Positions 16,476 to 25,639 of a DNA stretch of 64,000 bases are shown here, in pieces. The stretch lies in NCBI RefSeq assembly GCF_003807585.1, contig NZ_RMBX01000009.1:124001-188000 (forward strand), written 5' to 3'. Every line of letters begins with the position of its first letter. Within the stretch, counting starts at the first letter, position 1. The translations under genes and the position numbers were made by a program. A model generated the notes under the pieces. The model did no database searches and had not been told where the DNA came from. It saw only the letters and a program-made list of their open reading frames with translations. This DNA is from Chitinophaga barathri (GTDB taxonomy: Bacteria; Bacteroidota; Bacteroidia; Chitinophagales; Chitinophagaceae).

Positions 16476-18869
16476 ATGCTCCTTAATTATCTTCGGATCG
16501 CCCTTCGGAACCTATGGCAATATAAGTTATATACGGCCATCAATGCCTTCGGGTTGGCTACCGGTTTAACGTGTATGCTGCTGGCTGTATTGTTTATGCT
16601 GGATGAGCAAAGGTTTGACAGGTTCCATGCGCATAATCCCCACCTCTACCGCATCAATACCACGCTGGTGGCCGATAAAGGCGCTGCCTTGCGCACCACG
16701 GGCGGCACCGGCCAGGTTCAGGGGCCTGTTTTTAAGGAACAGATCCCGGAGATAAGGCAGTTCACCCGCATCATGGGCGGCGATATCTATGGGGACATGC
16801 ATACCGGCAGCAAAGCTTTGCGGCTGCAGCAGGTGTTTGTGGATGACAATTTCCTGGAGACGTTCTCCTTCCCCGCCCTCTCCGGCGATCCGGCCACGGC
16901 CCTGCGGGAAATAGACGCCGCGGTAATCACGGAAAGCACTGCAATGCGGCTTTTCGGAAACACGGACGTGACCGGCCGGCCTTTGTATCTGGATTCGGAT
17001 CCTTCCGCGCAAAAGCTGGGCAAGCCCCTCACCATCACGGCCGTGGTGAAAGATCCGCCCCCGCAGTCTTCTATCCGCTTCGACGTGCTGATGAACCTGC
17101 GTTTTCTCCAGCTTTCCTTTCTGGATGATACCTGGCTGAATGCCTATCTCGGCACTTTCCTCATCCTCCATCCAGGTGCAAACCTGGCCGCCGTGGAAAC
17201 TAAAATGAACCAGATTTACCAGTCCGCCGCCGCCATACAAAAACAAAACCACCCCTTCGACCCGCAGATCAGTTACAGCCTGCAAAGGCTTACAGATATC
17301 CACCTGAACCCTTTACGGACGCAGGGCGGCAGCGTTGAGAACGGTATTGTGAACGGCAGCGATCCGGTGTACTCCCGGCTGTTCCTTGGCATTGCGGCGT
17401 TCATACTCCTGATGGCGGCCATCAACTTCATTCATATCAGCAACGCGGGAGCGCTCAGGCGCTCCAAGGAAGTGGCCGTACGTAAACTGAATGGCGGCAG
17501 CCGGGGGCAGATCATCGTGCAGTTCCTCCTGGAATCAGCAATCGTTTGCATTTTTTCGTTTGTGCTTGCGGGTGTTTTCACCCTGATAACCTTACCTGTG
17601 TTCAATGAATTAAGCGGCAAAGATTTGCAGGCAGGTGATGCGCCCGGGCTTTTGCTCTATGCGGTCATATTGCAGGCGGGTATTATTTTACTCGCGGGGC
17701 TGTACCCCGCCTATGTGCTTTCCGGTTTTAAACCCTCGTCTGTTTTATACCGAAAACCCAAACTCAGCGGCAAAGGTTTGTTTGGTAAAAGTCTTGTCGT
17801 GCTGCAGTTTTCACTGGCTGTATTCCTTATTATCGCATCGCTGAGTTATTACCGGCAGATGGAATTTGTACGCACCAAAAATCTTGGTTACAATCCTCAC
17901 CAGGTGATCCGCTCCAATATACCGGGCAACCGCGATCCCAAACCCGTGCAGCAATTCCTGCGTTCCGAACTGGGCCGGGAACCGGGCATCCGATCCATTA
18001 CCTTCGGCGGGGACGCGGGCGCGATGATCGCGCAAACCGGCGGCCAGCGCATCGAAGCGGTACATATGGTGATTGATGATGCTTACCTGCCCACGATGGA
18101 GATCTCCTTAAAAACAGGCAGCAATGTATCCGCCGGTGAACCCTACGGCGTTATTGTGAACGAGGCGTTTGTAAAGGCAGCGGGCTGGAAACAACCCCTG
18201 GGGCAGACCATTCTTGCCAATGAATATTTTGATAAAATACCAAGGACGGTTACCGGTGTGGTAAAAGATTTTCACAACGGCTCTCTTCATCAACGCCTGC
18301 AGCCCATGATCATGTTCCAGAACAACCGGCACTACGGCGGCATGTGGATCAGGTATGACAAAAACCGCCAGCCGCAGGCGCTGGCAGCTTTCGAAAAGGC
18401 GTACAAAACGATGATGCCCACGGCCGTATTCTCCTTCCAGTACATGGATGAGTTGAATGCCAAAGCCTACCAGCAGGAGCTGCGCTGGAAAAAGATCATC
18501 ACCATCGCCACGGTGCTGTCCGTAATGATCTGCTGCCTTGGCCTGTTCGGCATAGCGCATCTTTCCACGCATCAGCGGATAAAGGAGATCGGGATCAGGA
18601 AAGTGCTGGGAGCCGGTGTACCGGGGCTGGCCTTTCTGATGTCGAAACAATTCCTGCAACCGGTGATGATCGCGTTGCTGGTCGCATCGCCGCCCGCGGC
18701 CTGGGTGATGCAGCGCTGGCTGCAGCAGTTTGCCTACAGCATACAGATCAACGGCTGGACGTTTGTATTCACGGCCGCCGTCATCCTTTGCCTGGCACTG
18801 GTGACGGTGGCATATCACACGATGGCCGCGGCATTGAGGAACCCGGTAAAAAGTATGAAGACGGAGTAA
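16476..18869 (+). CDS. FtsX/MacB-like ABC transporter permease
   Basis: 797 residues, the usual two-module form in Bacteroidota. The opening MLLNYLRIALRNLWQYKLYTAINAFGLA-type segment includes the first membrane span (LTCMLLAVLFML), followed by a periplasmic MacB-PCD-like region. Then come three spans of the first FtsX domain (about 305-425), a second periplasmic segment, and another FtsX block near the C-terminus (GLFGIAHLSTHQRIKEIGIRK). Both blocks carry the cytoplasmic coupling helix pattern (RRSKEVAVRKLNGG and RIKEIGIRKVLGAG). The ATPase partner is not adjacent. Such proteins act in export or lipoprotein and peptide release rather than import; the substrate is unknown. Confidence 0.88.
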   Translation: MLLNYLRIALRNLWQYKLYTAINAFGLATGLTCMLLAVLFMLDEQRFDRFHAHNPHLYRINTTLVADKGAALRTTGGTGQVQGPVFKEQIPEIRQFTRIMGGDIYGDMHTGSKALRLQQVFVDDNFLETFSFPALSGDPATALREIDAAVITESTAMRLFGNTDVTGRPLYLDSDPSAQKLGKPLTITAVVKDPPPQSSIRFDVLMNLRFLQLSFLDDTWLNAYLGTFLILHPGANLAAVETKMNQIYQSAAAIQKQNHPFDPQISYSLQRLTDIHLNPLRTQGGSVENGIVNGSDPVYSRLFLGIAAFILLMAAINFIHISNAGALRRSKEVAVRKLNGGSRGQIIVQFLLESAIVCIFSFVLAGVFTLITLPVFNELSGKDLQAGDAPGLLLYAVILQAGIILLAGLYPAYVLSGFKPSSVLYRKPKLSGKGLFGKSLVVLQFSLAVFLIIASLSYYRQMEFVRTKNLGYNPHQVIRSNIPGNRDPKPVQQFLRSELGREPGIRSITFGGDAGAMIAQTGGQRIEAVHMVIDDAYLPTMEISLKTGSNVSAGEPYGVIVNEAFVKAAGWKQPLGQTILANEYFDKIPRTVTGVVKDFHNGSLHQRLQPMIMFQNNRHYGGMWIRYDKNRQPQALAAFEKAYKTMMPTAVFSFQYMDELNAKAYQQELRWKKIITIATVLSVMICCLGLFGIAHLSTHQRIKEIGIRKVLGAGVPGLAFLMSKQFLQPVMIALLVASPPAAWVMQRWLQQFAYSIQINGWTFVFTAAVILCLALVTVAYHTMAAALRNPVKSMKTE

Positions 18870-18894
18870 TCCTCGTGCAGGTCACAAAGTGATC

Positions 18895-19254
18895 CTACAT
18901 AAAAAAATGCTCGGAAACGATCTTTCCGTCCTTCACCGTGTAAACACACAGTTCTTCCCACTTCGCGCGTCCTCTCTCTTTCATGGTGAGGTCCATGGAC
19001 ATTACAAACGAGAACACGTTGCCGGTCACGACAGGTTCGCCTACCGTGATGCCATGCGCTTCTTCTATCATCGATTCAAACTTGCGGCCTTTTTCGATGA
19101 TATTGTCCAGTCCTTTTTCTTCTTTCGGGAAAGCGGGGGTTTCATAAGGTTCAACGCTTACCACATCATCCGCGTACAGTTCTTTTTGTGCTGCTTCAAA
19201 CTCGCCTTTGGCGCAATATTCGGCCAGGCGTTTTGCAATCTGTTCCGTAGTCAT
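18895..19254 (-). CDS. SnoaL/NTF2-like small protein
   Basis: 119 residues, no signal peptide. It has the cone-shaped NTF2-like pattern: an N-terminal helix (AKRLAEYCAKGEFEAAQKEL), YADDVVSVEP, and C-terminal strands WEELCVYTVKDGKIVSEHFFM. The family includes SnoaL-like cyclases, isomerases and many binding proteins; no catalytic residue can be assigned here. It is convergent with the permease (25-bp gap) and divergent from the LytS-like kinase. Confidence 0.75.
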   Translation of the reverse strand: MTTEQIAKRLAEYCAKGEFEAAQKELYADDVVSVEPYETPAFPKEEKGLDNIIEKGRKFESMIEEAHGITVGEPVVTGNVFSFVMSMDLTMKERGRAKWEELCVYTVKDGKIVSEHFFM

Positions 19255-19613
19255 AATTCATGGTTTTAGAATAGTAAATATCCGCTTTTTATTGGTCCGG
19301 ATACCGGCTTCATACAAATTTATCATGCCGGTGAAAATTGTTTTTAGGGCGTTGGCTATTGCAGTTTTTAGCTGTAGCTGGAAAACGTTACCCGCAACCC
19401 GGATGACATGAACGGGACTTTTATGGTCCAGGATAAGATCTGCGCGATCCATTCAATCACCCCGGATACATTTCACTCCCCTTTTAAGACCATTGAGCGC
19501 CGTTTTTCGGCTCTTCAGCATTCCATACCCATACCTGGCATGGATTTGTTCACCAGGAAAAGTGTTTACCACTGGTATAAAACTCACCGGCATCAGGCAA
19601 AAAAAATCCATTT
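19255..19613. other. Divergent intergenic region with no recognised element
   Basis: About 360 bp between the SnoaL-like gene and the LytS-like kinase. It should contain both promoters. I see no hairpin, repeat, operator palindrome or believable small gene; a 95-codon ORF across its end lacks any protein-like pattern and overlaps the kinase in another frame. Confidence 0.5.
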
Positions 19614-20750
19614 TTGCACTTTAATACTTTGTATATCATCATGGCTGAAACTGCCCCCAATAAAAAGCACCCCTTTCTCCAAAGGAAATTCCTGATGGGC
19701 GTTACCTGGCTGGAAGTCATCCTATACTCGCTGATCTTTGTATGCCAGGGGCTGATTCTGGTCTTTTCCGCCGGGATAGGGAAAAAGCTGCCTGCCGCCT
19801 GGTACTGGACAGTAGCGGTAGATTCCACCAATATGGCCCTCGCCTGCCTGCCGGGATGGTGGCTGGTCTTCCGCAAATACAAGAGCCTGCCGCTCAGGCA
19901 GCGGTTCCTCCTGCATCTTTACGGCGCGCCGTTGTTTATGGTAATATGGTTTGTACTGATGAATACTTACCATTACCTGATGGGCAACCCGCTGTTCACG
20001 GGAAAAGATATCCTGCATACTTTTCTCCCGACCCTTACATTTTACGTACAGGTATTCTCCATCCTCCATATTTACCATTTCTACCGGGAGCGGGAAGCGC
20101 AATTAAAAAAGGAAAAAGAGCTGGCCGCCCTGGCCTTCAACAGCGAGATCAACGCGCTGAAAGCCCAGATACAGCCGCATTTCCTGTTCAACACCCTGAA
20201 CTCCATCAGCGCCAGCGTACCGCCGGAGCTGGAGCCCACCCGCGAGCTGATCGCACGGCTGGCGGATACTTTCCGTTATTCCTTATACTGTACGGAGCAT
20301 GAATGGGTGCCCCTGCATGAAGAGATCCGGTTCATCCGCACCATGCTGGAAGTGGAACATTCACGTTTCAAAGAACGGCTGGAGTTCGATATTTCTCCTT
20401 TAAACGGCGCGGGGAACACGCTGGTACCCTCCATGCTGCTGCAGCCGCTGGTGGAGAACGCCATCCGGCACGGCATCGGGCCCAGCATCAACGGGGGGCG
20501 CATCAGTATTGAAGTGGGAGAAAAACCCGGCAAGCTGGAGATCAGGATCAGCGATACCGGCGTAGGGTACCCCGGGGACCTGGAAAACCTCCAGGCATCT
20601 ACCGGCGTGGGTTTGAAGAATACCCGCCAGCGACTGGAGCTTTTATTTTCGGAAACCATACATATCACCCGTAACGAGCCTTCGGGCCTGACGTTTACGT
20701 TTTACATTCACACCAATGCCCATGCAACGAAAAACAGCATTGATCATTGA
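19614..20750 (+). CDS. LytS/YehU-type sensor histidine kinase
   Basis: 378 residues from 19614; the ATG at 19641 (MAETAPNKK) is an equally good start. Four predicted membrane spans lie between about 33 and 155, then a coiled linker (REREAQLKKEKELAALAF). The His_kinase (PF06580) domain follows with IQPHFLFNTLNSISA, where His189 is the phospho-acceptor, and a C-terminal ATPase with LLQPLVENAIRHG and SDTGVGYPG/GVGLKNTRQRL. It phosphorylates the LytTR regulator whose gene overlaps its 3' end by 35 bp. The sensed signal is unknown. Confidence 0.92.
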   Translation: MHFNTLYIIMAETAPNKKHPFLQRKFLMGVTWLEVILYSLIFVCQGLILVFSAGIGKKLPAAWYWTVAVDSTNMALACLPGWWLVFRKYKSLPLRQRFLLHLYGAPLFMVIWFVLMNTYHYLMGNPLFTGKDILHTFLPTLTFYVQVFSILHIYHFYREREAQLKKEKELAALAFNSEINALKAQIQPHFLFNTLNSISASVPPELEPTRELIARLADTFRYSLYCTEHEWVPLHEEIRFIRTMLEVEHSRFKERLEFDISPLNGAGNTLVPSMLLQPLVENAIRHGIGPSINGGRISIEVGEKPGKLEIRISDTGVGYPGDLENLQASTGVGLKNTRQRLELLFSETIHITRNEPSGLTFTFYIHTNAHATKNSIDH

Positions 20751-21447
20751 CGATGAGGAAGCTTCCCGTTTCCTGATAAAACAGTACCTGGCGGACTTCC
20801 CGGAAATCAACATTGCCGGCGAATGCCGCAATGGATCGGAAGCCATCAGGGACATCAACGCGGCCCAGCCGGACCTCGTGTTCCTGGACATACAAATGCC
20901 CGCCATCAACGGCTTCCAGGTATTGCAGGAGATCACGCACATACCGCTCATCGTGTTCACCACGGCCTACGATCAGTTTGCCCTCCGCGCGTTTGAGCTG
21001 AATGCGCTGGATTACCTGCTGAAACCATACACCCGTGAGCGTTTCAGCCTGACCATGGAACGCATACGCAAAAACTCCCAGGGCCAGAACCTTCACTTTC
21101 TCGCGGAAACCAGCACCGGCAACTACCCCAGCCGCATACTCGTGGAAAAAGGAAACCGCCTGAAAAACATTACGGTGGACGATATCATGTACCTCAAAGC
21201 GGAAAAGGATTACACACAGATACATACTGCGGAGCAGTCCTATCTCAGTTCCCAGGGTATCGGCACGCTGGAAAAGAGGATGGACCCGGAAAAATTCATC
21301 CGCATACACCGTTCGCACATCGTTAATATCCTGCATATCAAGGAAGTATACCGGGATATCAGCAAGATGTTCATCGTAATGAATAATGACACGGAGCTAA
21401 GTATAGGCAGGAATTACACGGACAATCTCCGGAAACTTATCTACTGA
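20716..21447 (+). CDS. LytTR-family response regulator
   Basis: 243 residues. An N-terminal receiver domain has IIDDEE acidic residues, LVFLDIQMP with phospho-acceptor Asp58, FTTAYD and the LKPYT lysine. A C-terminal LytTR DNA-binding domain (about 140-243) includes NITVDDIMYLKAEKDYTQIH and FIRIHRSHIVN. The start at 20716 or the ATG two codons later overlaps the kinase gene by about 30 bp, which is a sign of translational coupling. It is a transcription factor; its targets may include neighbouring transport genes, but nothing in the sequence proves this. Confidence 0.93.
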   Translation: MPMQRKTALIIDDEEASRFLIKQYLADFPEINIAGECRNGSEAIRDINAAQPDLVFLDIQMPAINGFQVLQEITHIPLIVFTTAYDQFALRAFELNALDYLLKPYTRERFSLTMERIRKNSQGQNLHFLAETSTGNYPSRILVEKGNRLKNITVDDIMYLKAEKDYTQIHTAEQSYLSSQGIGTLEKRMDPEKFIRIHRSHIVNILHIKEVYRDISKMFIVMNNDTELSIGRNYTDNLRKLIY

Positions 21448-21683
21448 GATTCGTCGCCGGCCGGGGCATTTGGTCAGGCTTGCGTGCAGTTGGTCGATAT
21501 GAGGCCGGGGGTGTTGGTATCCTTGGTATTTTCCGTATCACAAAATGATTTTGCATGACAAGGTTTATCATCTTTATACGCAGATATCTTTTACTGCTGC
21601 CCGGCAGGAGCCGCCCCCGCGTGAGGATCCAGGCGGAGAGGAACCGCCTGCGGGTGTAACAGCATTTCGCCGCGGCAGGATCA

Positions 21684-22532
21684 TTAGGGCCTGGCCGCCC
21701 AGCTGACCGCATTCCTGAATAAAGTGGTATAGTCGCTGTTCCCGAACAGGTCCGGGCTATGGCCCATAAAAATGTACACGTTTTTGCCCGGCATACGCGG
21801 GTTGCTCCAGATCACTGGGTGGTCTCCCATCTTTTTGGCGGTCTCGGGTGAATAGGTATTTTCATCCACGCTGGCAATCACATGCACGTTCGGACGCGGG
21901 CTTTTGTTGTAGGTGTACCACTCTTCCTTTTCAATCCAAAAACCGTTTTTTATCCCTTTCATCACCGGGTGGGCGGTATCTTCCACCATCACTTTCCCTT
22001 TCGCAAAATCCGCGATATAGTCCTTAAAACGGATGCTTCCCATAAAGTCCGAGAACCACTGCCACATAGGGAACCCGTCAAATTCACCGAGCAAAGTGGC
22101 ATGATGGAAACCGATCCAGCCGCCTTTGCCCGCATTGATGTACGCTTCAAAAGCTTTTGCCGCTTCGGGTTTCCAGGCATAGGGCGGATAATCCAGCTGG
22201 ATGAACAACCGGAAATCCTCCAGGAACTTTTCGTTGATAAGGTCGGTGTTTTGTATGTATTGAATAGAAAAATTGCTGTCCGCGGCAAGCTGATCGAGCC
22301 ATGGTTTTGCGGCGCGGGTATAGGCGATGTGATGGCCGCCGGGCTCGGCGAGCACCAGTACTTTAAAACGCGGATTTTTTGCCGGGGGAATGACGGGACC
22401 GTTAAGAAGACATGAGCCGATGGCCGGCCGGGGAGTGGATGTGACCATGGTGGGAGTGTCCGGCCGGAGCACCGATATATTCATCCCGACCAGCAGCAGC
22501 AAGGCGGTGGTGATCTTTGAAAAATTGTACAT
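21684..22532 (-). CDS. ThuA-domain secreted protein (second of two)
   Basis: 282 residues. A hydrophobic N-terminus serves as signal or anchor. The ThuA domain begins at about residue 55 (RFKVLVLAEPGGHHIAYTRAA), with GKGGWIGFHHATLLGEF, DTAHPVMKGI, HPVIWSNPRMPGKNVYIFMGHSP and a FRNAVSWAA end. Compared with the paralogue at 5154 it keeps the same blocks but diverges in between. The gene is convergent with the LytTR regulator across a 236-bp gap in which I see no clear element. Its reaction is unknown. Confidence 0.85.
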   Translation of the reverse strand: MYNFSKITTALLLLVGMNISVLRPDTPTMVTSTPRPAIGSCLLNGPVIPPAKNPRFKVLVLAEPGGHHIAYTRAAKPWLDQLAADSNFSIQYIQNTDLINEKFLEDFRLFIQLDYPPYAWKPEAAKAFEAYINAGKGGWIGFHHATLLGEFDGFPMWQWFSDFMGSIRFKDYIADFAKGKVMVEDTAHPVMKGIKNGFWIEKEEWYTYNKSPRPNVHVIASVDENTYSPETAKKMGDHPVIWSNPRMPGKNVYIFMGHSPDLFGNSDYTTLFRNAVSWAARP

Positions 22533-22589
22533 GAAGACAAGGGTTTTTGACGTGGAAATCCTGTTCCCACAATCTACAGATAGTCCCTC

Positions 22590-23432
22590 TTATTTGCAAT
22601 ACGCTTCCAGCTTTGCCGCGGCGTATTCCCCGCCGAGGTCTTTCGCCTTTTTCCAGTCGCCGCAGGCGCCCGCCTGGTCGCCCAGGTGCTGTTTGGTATT
22701 GCCGCGGTTAAAATACACCATGGGGTTCAGCGCGTCCAGTTCAATGGCTTTGTTGTAATCCAGCAGGGCGGCTTCGTATTCGCCGGCTTCATCTTTGTTC
22801 ACCGCGCGGTTGATATATGCTTCCTTGAATTCCGGCGAAAGGGAAATGGCTTTATCGTAATCCTCCCGGGCTTTGGCGCCCAGCAGTATTTCTTCTTTGG
22901 CGATGGCACGGGAATACCAGGAATTCGCGTTTTCGGGGAAAATACGGATGGCGGTGGTGAAATTGATCACTGCCGCGCCGAAATTCCGCTGCCGGTAAGA
23001 TTCCATGGCCAGCTCAAAATAATGCGCCAGCCTGGCGGGCGCTTCGTCCTGGAAATCTTTGCTGTCCGCCCCGGCAAAAGTGCCATAACCATCCAGGCGA
23101 CAGTCATGCTCGTAGCCTTTAATGGCCAGATCTATGGCCCAGCAGAGGAGGTTGTCCGCATCCACGGGGAATTTCGGGGAAAGCGTTTCCAGTTCCCACT
23201 GGCCGTTCTGCTGGCTGATAGATTTGGTGGTCATGCCATAAACAGCCGTAAGGAAAGCCGCCAGTTTTTCGAGCTTTTCCTGCCGGTCCGCTATAAAATA
23301 CACATCAAACTCCGCCAGCGCGTATTCCGGGAAACCGCTGCCGGTCATCCTGTCGTACACATCCGCCGCAAGGATCACTTCTTCGGGGAATTTGGCGATA
23401 AACTGTTCGCGGGTAAAATATCTGTCTGCCAT
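22590..23432 (-). CDS. RraB-like domain fused to TPR repeats
   Basis: 280 residues from the ATG at 23432; an in-frame ATG at 23456 is possible but leaves only 14 bp to the longest divergent frame. Residues about 30-125 resemble the RNase E inhibitor RraB (PF06877-like): DVYFIADRQEKLEKLAAFL, a central strand pair, then DCRLDGYGTFAG, which mirrors the RraB 'YDGWGT' end. Residues about 138-270 form three tetratricopeptide repeats (AVINFTTAIRIFPENANSWY, AREDYDKAISLSPEFKEAY, ALLDYNKAIELDALNPMVY). It is cytosolic. A role in protein-protein contact or RNA decay control is possible but unproven. Confidence 0.75.
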   Translation of the reverse strand: MADRYFTREQFIAKFPEEVILAADVYDRMTGSGFPEYALAEFDVYFIADRQEKLEKLAAFLTAVYGMTTKSISQQNGQWELETLSPKFPVDADNLLCWAIDLAIKGYEHDCRLDGYGTFAGADSKDFQDEAPARLAHYFELAMESYRQRNFGAAVINFTTAIRIFPENANSWYSRAIAKEEILLGAKAREDYDKAISLSPEFKEAYINRAVNKDEAGEYEAALLDYNKAIELDALNPMVYFNRGNTKQHLGDQAGACGDWKKAKDLGGEYAAAKLEAYCK

Positions 23433-23518
23433 ACTGCTCAATTTTACAGGGATCAAATGTACAGGTTTATGTGGAAACCTTGCCGCCGGTTCTGCCCCGG
23501 ATGTTTATCTTTGTGCCC

Positions 23519-24850
23519 ATGCCGGCTTTTTCCCCGTACCCTTTCACCAGCATATTTACGCGTATTGCCAACATTGGCGTGCGGACGGGGATGCCGTTCA
23601 TCGAAGCCCGGCGTACCCGGCTGCTGAACCTGCTGGCCCTCCCCTGGCTGCCCCTCATGCTTATTTTCTGTATTCTGAACGCATTTCAGGACAGGCACCT
23701 GCTGAGCCTCCTGAACGGCCTGAACGTAGCAGGCGGCCTCACCGTGCTATGGCTGCATCACCGGCAGCGTTACCTCAGCGCCCGGCTGCTGCTGATCGTT
23801 TACAGCATCGTTTTATACACCATCACCGCCCTGCTTTACCGCAACGGCGCCGAATATTTCCTGTTAAACATCCTTATCGTCACCATCCTCGTGTACGATA
23901 ACACCTGGCTGATCGCCACGCTTTCGCTGATCACCATTTCCGCGTTCCTGATCATCCATTTTACCGGCGCGGAGGCGCCGGGCCAATTCACCGTTCCGGT
24001 TCCCCGTATCGTATTTAACGTGTCCTGCGCCCTGCTGTTTCCCATCCTGGCGCTGACTTATTTCAAACAGGTACATGCGGATTACCAGCAGGAGATGGAA
24101 GCCAAACGCCAGGCCCTTGCCGCGCTGAACCGGGACAAGGAAAAACTGTTCTCCGTCATCGCGCACGACATCCGCGGGCCGCTTGCCACGCTGGAGCTGC
24201 TGCTGGACATGTTCCGCAAAGGAGAATACAACGAAAGCAGTATGTTGGAAGCCTCCGAAGAGCTCTATAAAAAAGTACATCACCTCGGCGGCTCCATCGA
24301 CAATATGCTGCGCTGGAGCATGGGGCAGATGCGCGGTATCAGGACAGCGCCGGAACATTTCCCGCCCGCCCCGCTGGCGGATGAAGTTTTGCAGATGTTC
24401 GTGCCCGGCATAGACGGAAAATCATTACAGGTCACGCAGGACATCCCCGGGGAAATATACCTGTTTGCGGACCGGGAACAGGTGGCCGTGATACTGCGCA
24501 ACCTCGTCAGCAACGCCATCAAATTCAGCCATCCCGGGGGCAGGATATATCTTGGCGCCAGCCAGTCCCCCAGCACCGTTACGCTCACCGTGCGCGACGA
24601 AGGAACGGGCATTGCAGCGGACAAAATGAGCGGGCTGTTTTCTTTCCAGACCATTCCCTCTTACGGCACCGGCGGCGAAAGAGGCAGCGGCCTCGGGCTG
24701 TTGCTATGCCTCGAATTCACCAATCTCAACAACGGCCAGCTGCTGGTCAAAAGCACCCCCGGCGAAGGCACCGTCTTCACCGTCATACTTCCCGCCGGCT
24801 CCGCAGGGGCGCCCGCAAACAGCGATGAGGCAGATGACGAGGATTTTTGA
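23519..24850 (+). CDS. Orphan membrane histidine kinase
   Basis: 443 residues from the ATG at 23519; ATGs at 23471 and 23501 are also in frame. About six hydrophobic spans (roughly residues 30-190) form the membrane part. A coiled linker, a HisKA domain with FSVIAHDIRGPLATLELLL (phospho-acceptor His) and a HATPase domain follow, with NLVSNAIKFSHPGG (N box), DEGTGIAADK (G1) and GGERGSGLGLLLC (G2). There is no receiver domain and no adjacent regulator. A TATCTTTG box at 23506-23513 just before the start may be a -7 element, which would favour a still later start. The tail is acidic (EADDEDF). Confidence 0.88.
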   Translation: MPAFSPYPFTSIFTRIANIGVRTGMPFIEARRTRLLNLLALPWLPLMLIFCILNAFQDRHLLSLLNGLNVAGGLTVLWLHHRQRYLSARLLLIVYSIVLYTITALLYRNGAEYFLLNILIVTILVYDNTWLIATLSLITISAFLIIHFTGAEAPGQFTVPVPRIVFNVSCALLFPILALTYFKQVHADYQQEMEAKRQALAALNRDKEKLFSVIAHDIRGPLATLELLLDMFRKGEYNESSMLEASEELYKKVHHLGGSIDNMLRWSMGQMRGIRTAPEHFPPAPLADEVLQMFVPGIDGKSLQVTQDIPGEIYLFADREQVAVILRNLVSNAIKFSHPGGRIYLGASQSPSTVTLTVRDEGTGIAADKMSGLFSFQTIPSYGTGGERGSGLGLLLCLEFTNLNNGQLLVKSTPGEGTVFTVILPAGSAGAPANSDEADDEDF

Positions 24851-24900
24851 GGATCCGTTCCGGGATACAACAATTAACAGACGGATATTTTCTCTTCAAA

Positions 24901-24938
24901 CAAAAAATGCCCACCTGTGAGATCACAAGTGGGCTTTC
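24901..24938 (+). terminator. Bidirectional terminator between convergent genes
   Basis: GCCCAC (24909-24914) pairs with GTGGGC (24929-24934), with an A run before and TTTC after. It separates the plus-strand histidine kinase (stop 24850) from the minus-strand secreted enzyme (stop 24965). Confidence 0.7.
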
Positions 24939-24964
24939 ATTGTTATCACGTTACTACTTAAACT

Positions 24965-25639
24965 TTATCGGGTAATAATGAGTTTTTTCACGATGAACTT
25001 TCCGTTCCTTTCCACCCTGAGAATATAAATACCAGCCGGGTATGCCTGCACCGGCAGTTCCGTTCTGCTGGAAGTAGCCTGCTGTCTTAAAAGGCTCTTC
25101 CCGTCGACATTCAGTAGCTCCAGTCTTTCGTTGCCGGTCCAGTTGCTGATACTTACCGTTGCCGTTTTGTTCGCCGGCTGGGGAAATATCTGTACGAGAC
25201 TTTCTTCTTCGCTCTGTGTTTTAAAAGCCGCCAGTGCAAATGACTGCGTGGTGTCTTTTATCACGATGTCGTCTATATAAGTTTTAAACGCACCTACATC
25301 CGCGCCGTGATCATAGGCGATCATGATCCTGTCAATCGTTTTACCGTTAAGCCAGTTGCCAATGAAACAGGTCTGTTTCTGCCATGTATTCACCGTGCCA
25401 CGGCCCGCGCCGGGATGCATGGATACGCCGTTGATGTCCGTGGCGCCCGCATCGCGCAGGTTGCTGCCATCCGTCATCACAAGGTCCACGGATACGTAGC
25501 GCGAAAGGTTATTGGTGGGATATGCCAGCCAGGTGAGCCGTGTGTTTGCATTCACGGGAATGTTCACGTCGAACACGCGGAAGTAATGATACGAACCGCC
25601 GCTGGAGGCATTATCCGTACCCCGCGCGGATGGATGCAT
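24965..25639 (-). CDS. C-terminal part of a frameshifted secreted GH71/99-like enzyme, with type IX sorting tail
   Basis: 224 codons are open from an ATG at 25639, but the protein match continues from the upstream frame. Residues about 8-135 look like a carbohydrate-binding beta-sandwich (SYHYFRVFDVNIPVNANTRL, MIAYDHGADVGAFKTYIDD). The last 75 residues are a type A sorting domain of the type IX secretion system (VQIFPQPANKTATVSI, then YPAGIYILRVERNGKFIVKK). Removing one G from the GGGG run at 25620-25623 (CCCC on the plus strand) joins this frame to the 25611-27041 frame as ...NASIRAGTDNASS. The full product would be about 691 residues, secreted and attached at the cell surface. Confidence 0.8.
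   Translation of the reverse strand: MHPSARGTDNASSGGSYHYFRVFDVNIPVNANTRLTWLAYPTNNLSRYVSVDLVMTDGSNLRDAGATDINGVSMHPGAGRGTVNTWQKQTCFIGNWLNGKTIDRIMIAYDHGADVGAFKTYIDDIVIKDTTQSFALAAFKTQSEEESLVQIFPQPANKTATVSISNWTGNERLELLNVDGKSLLRQQATSSRTELPVQAYPAGIYILRVERNGKFIVKKLIITR

Noticed and set aside
21448..21683. Phased repeat in the convergent gap after the LytTR gene
   Set aside because: TTGGTC/TTGGTAT strings recur but without a constant 11- or 21-bp step.
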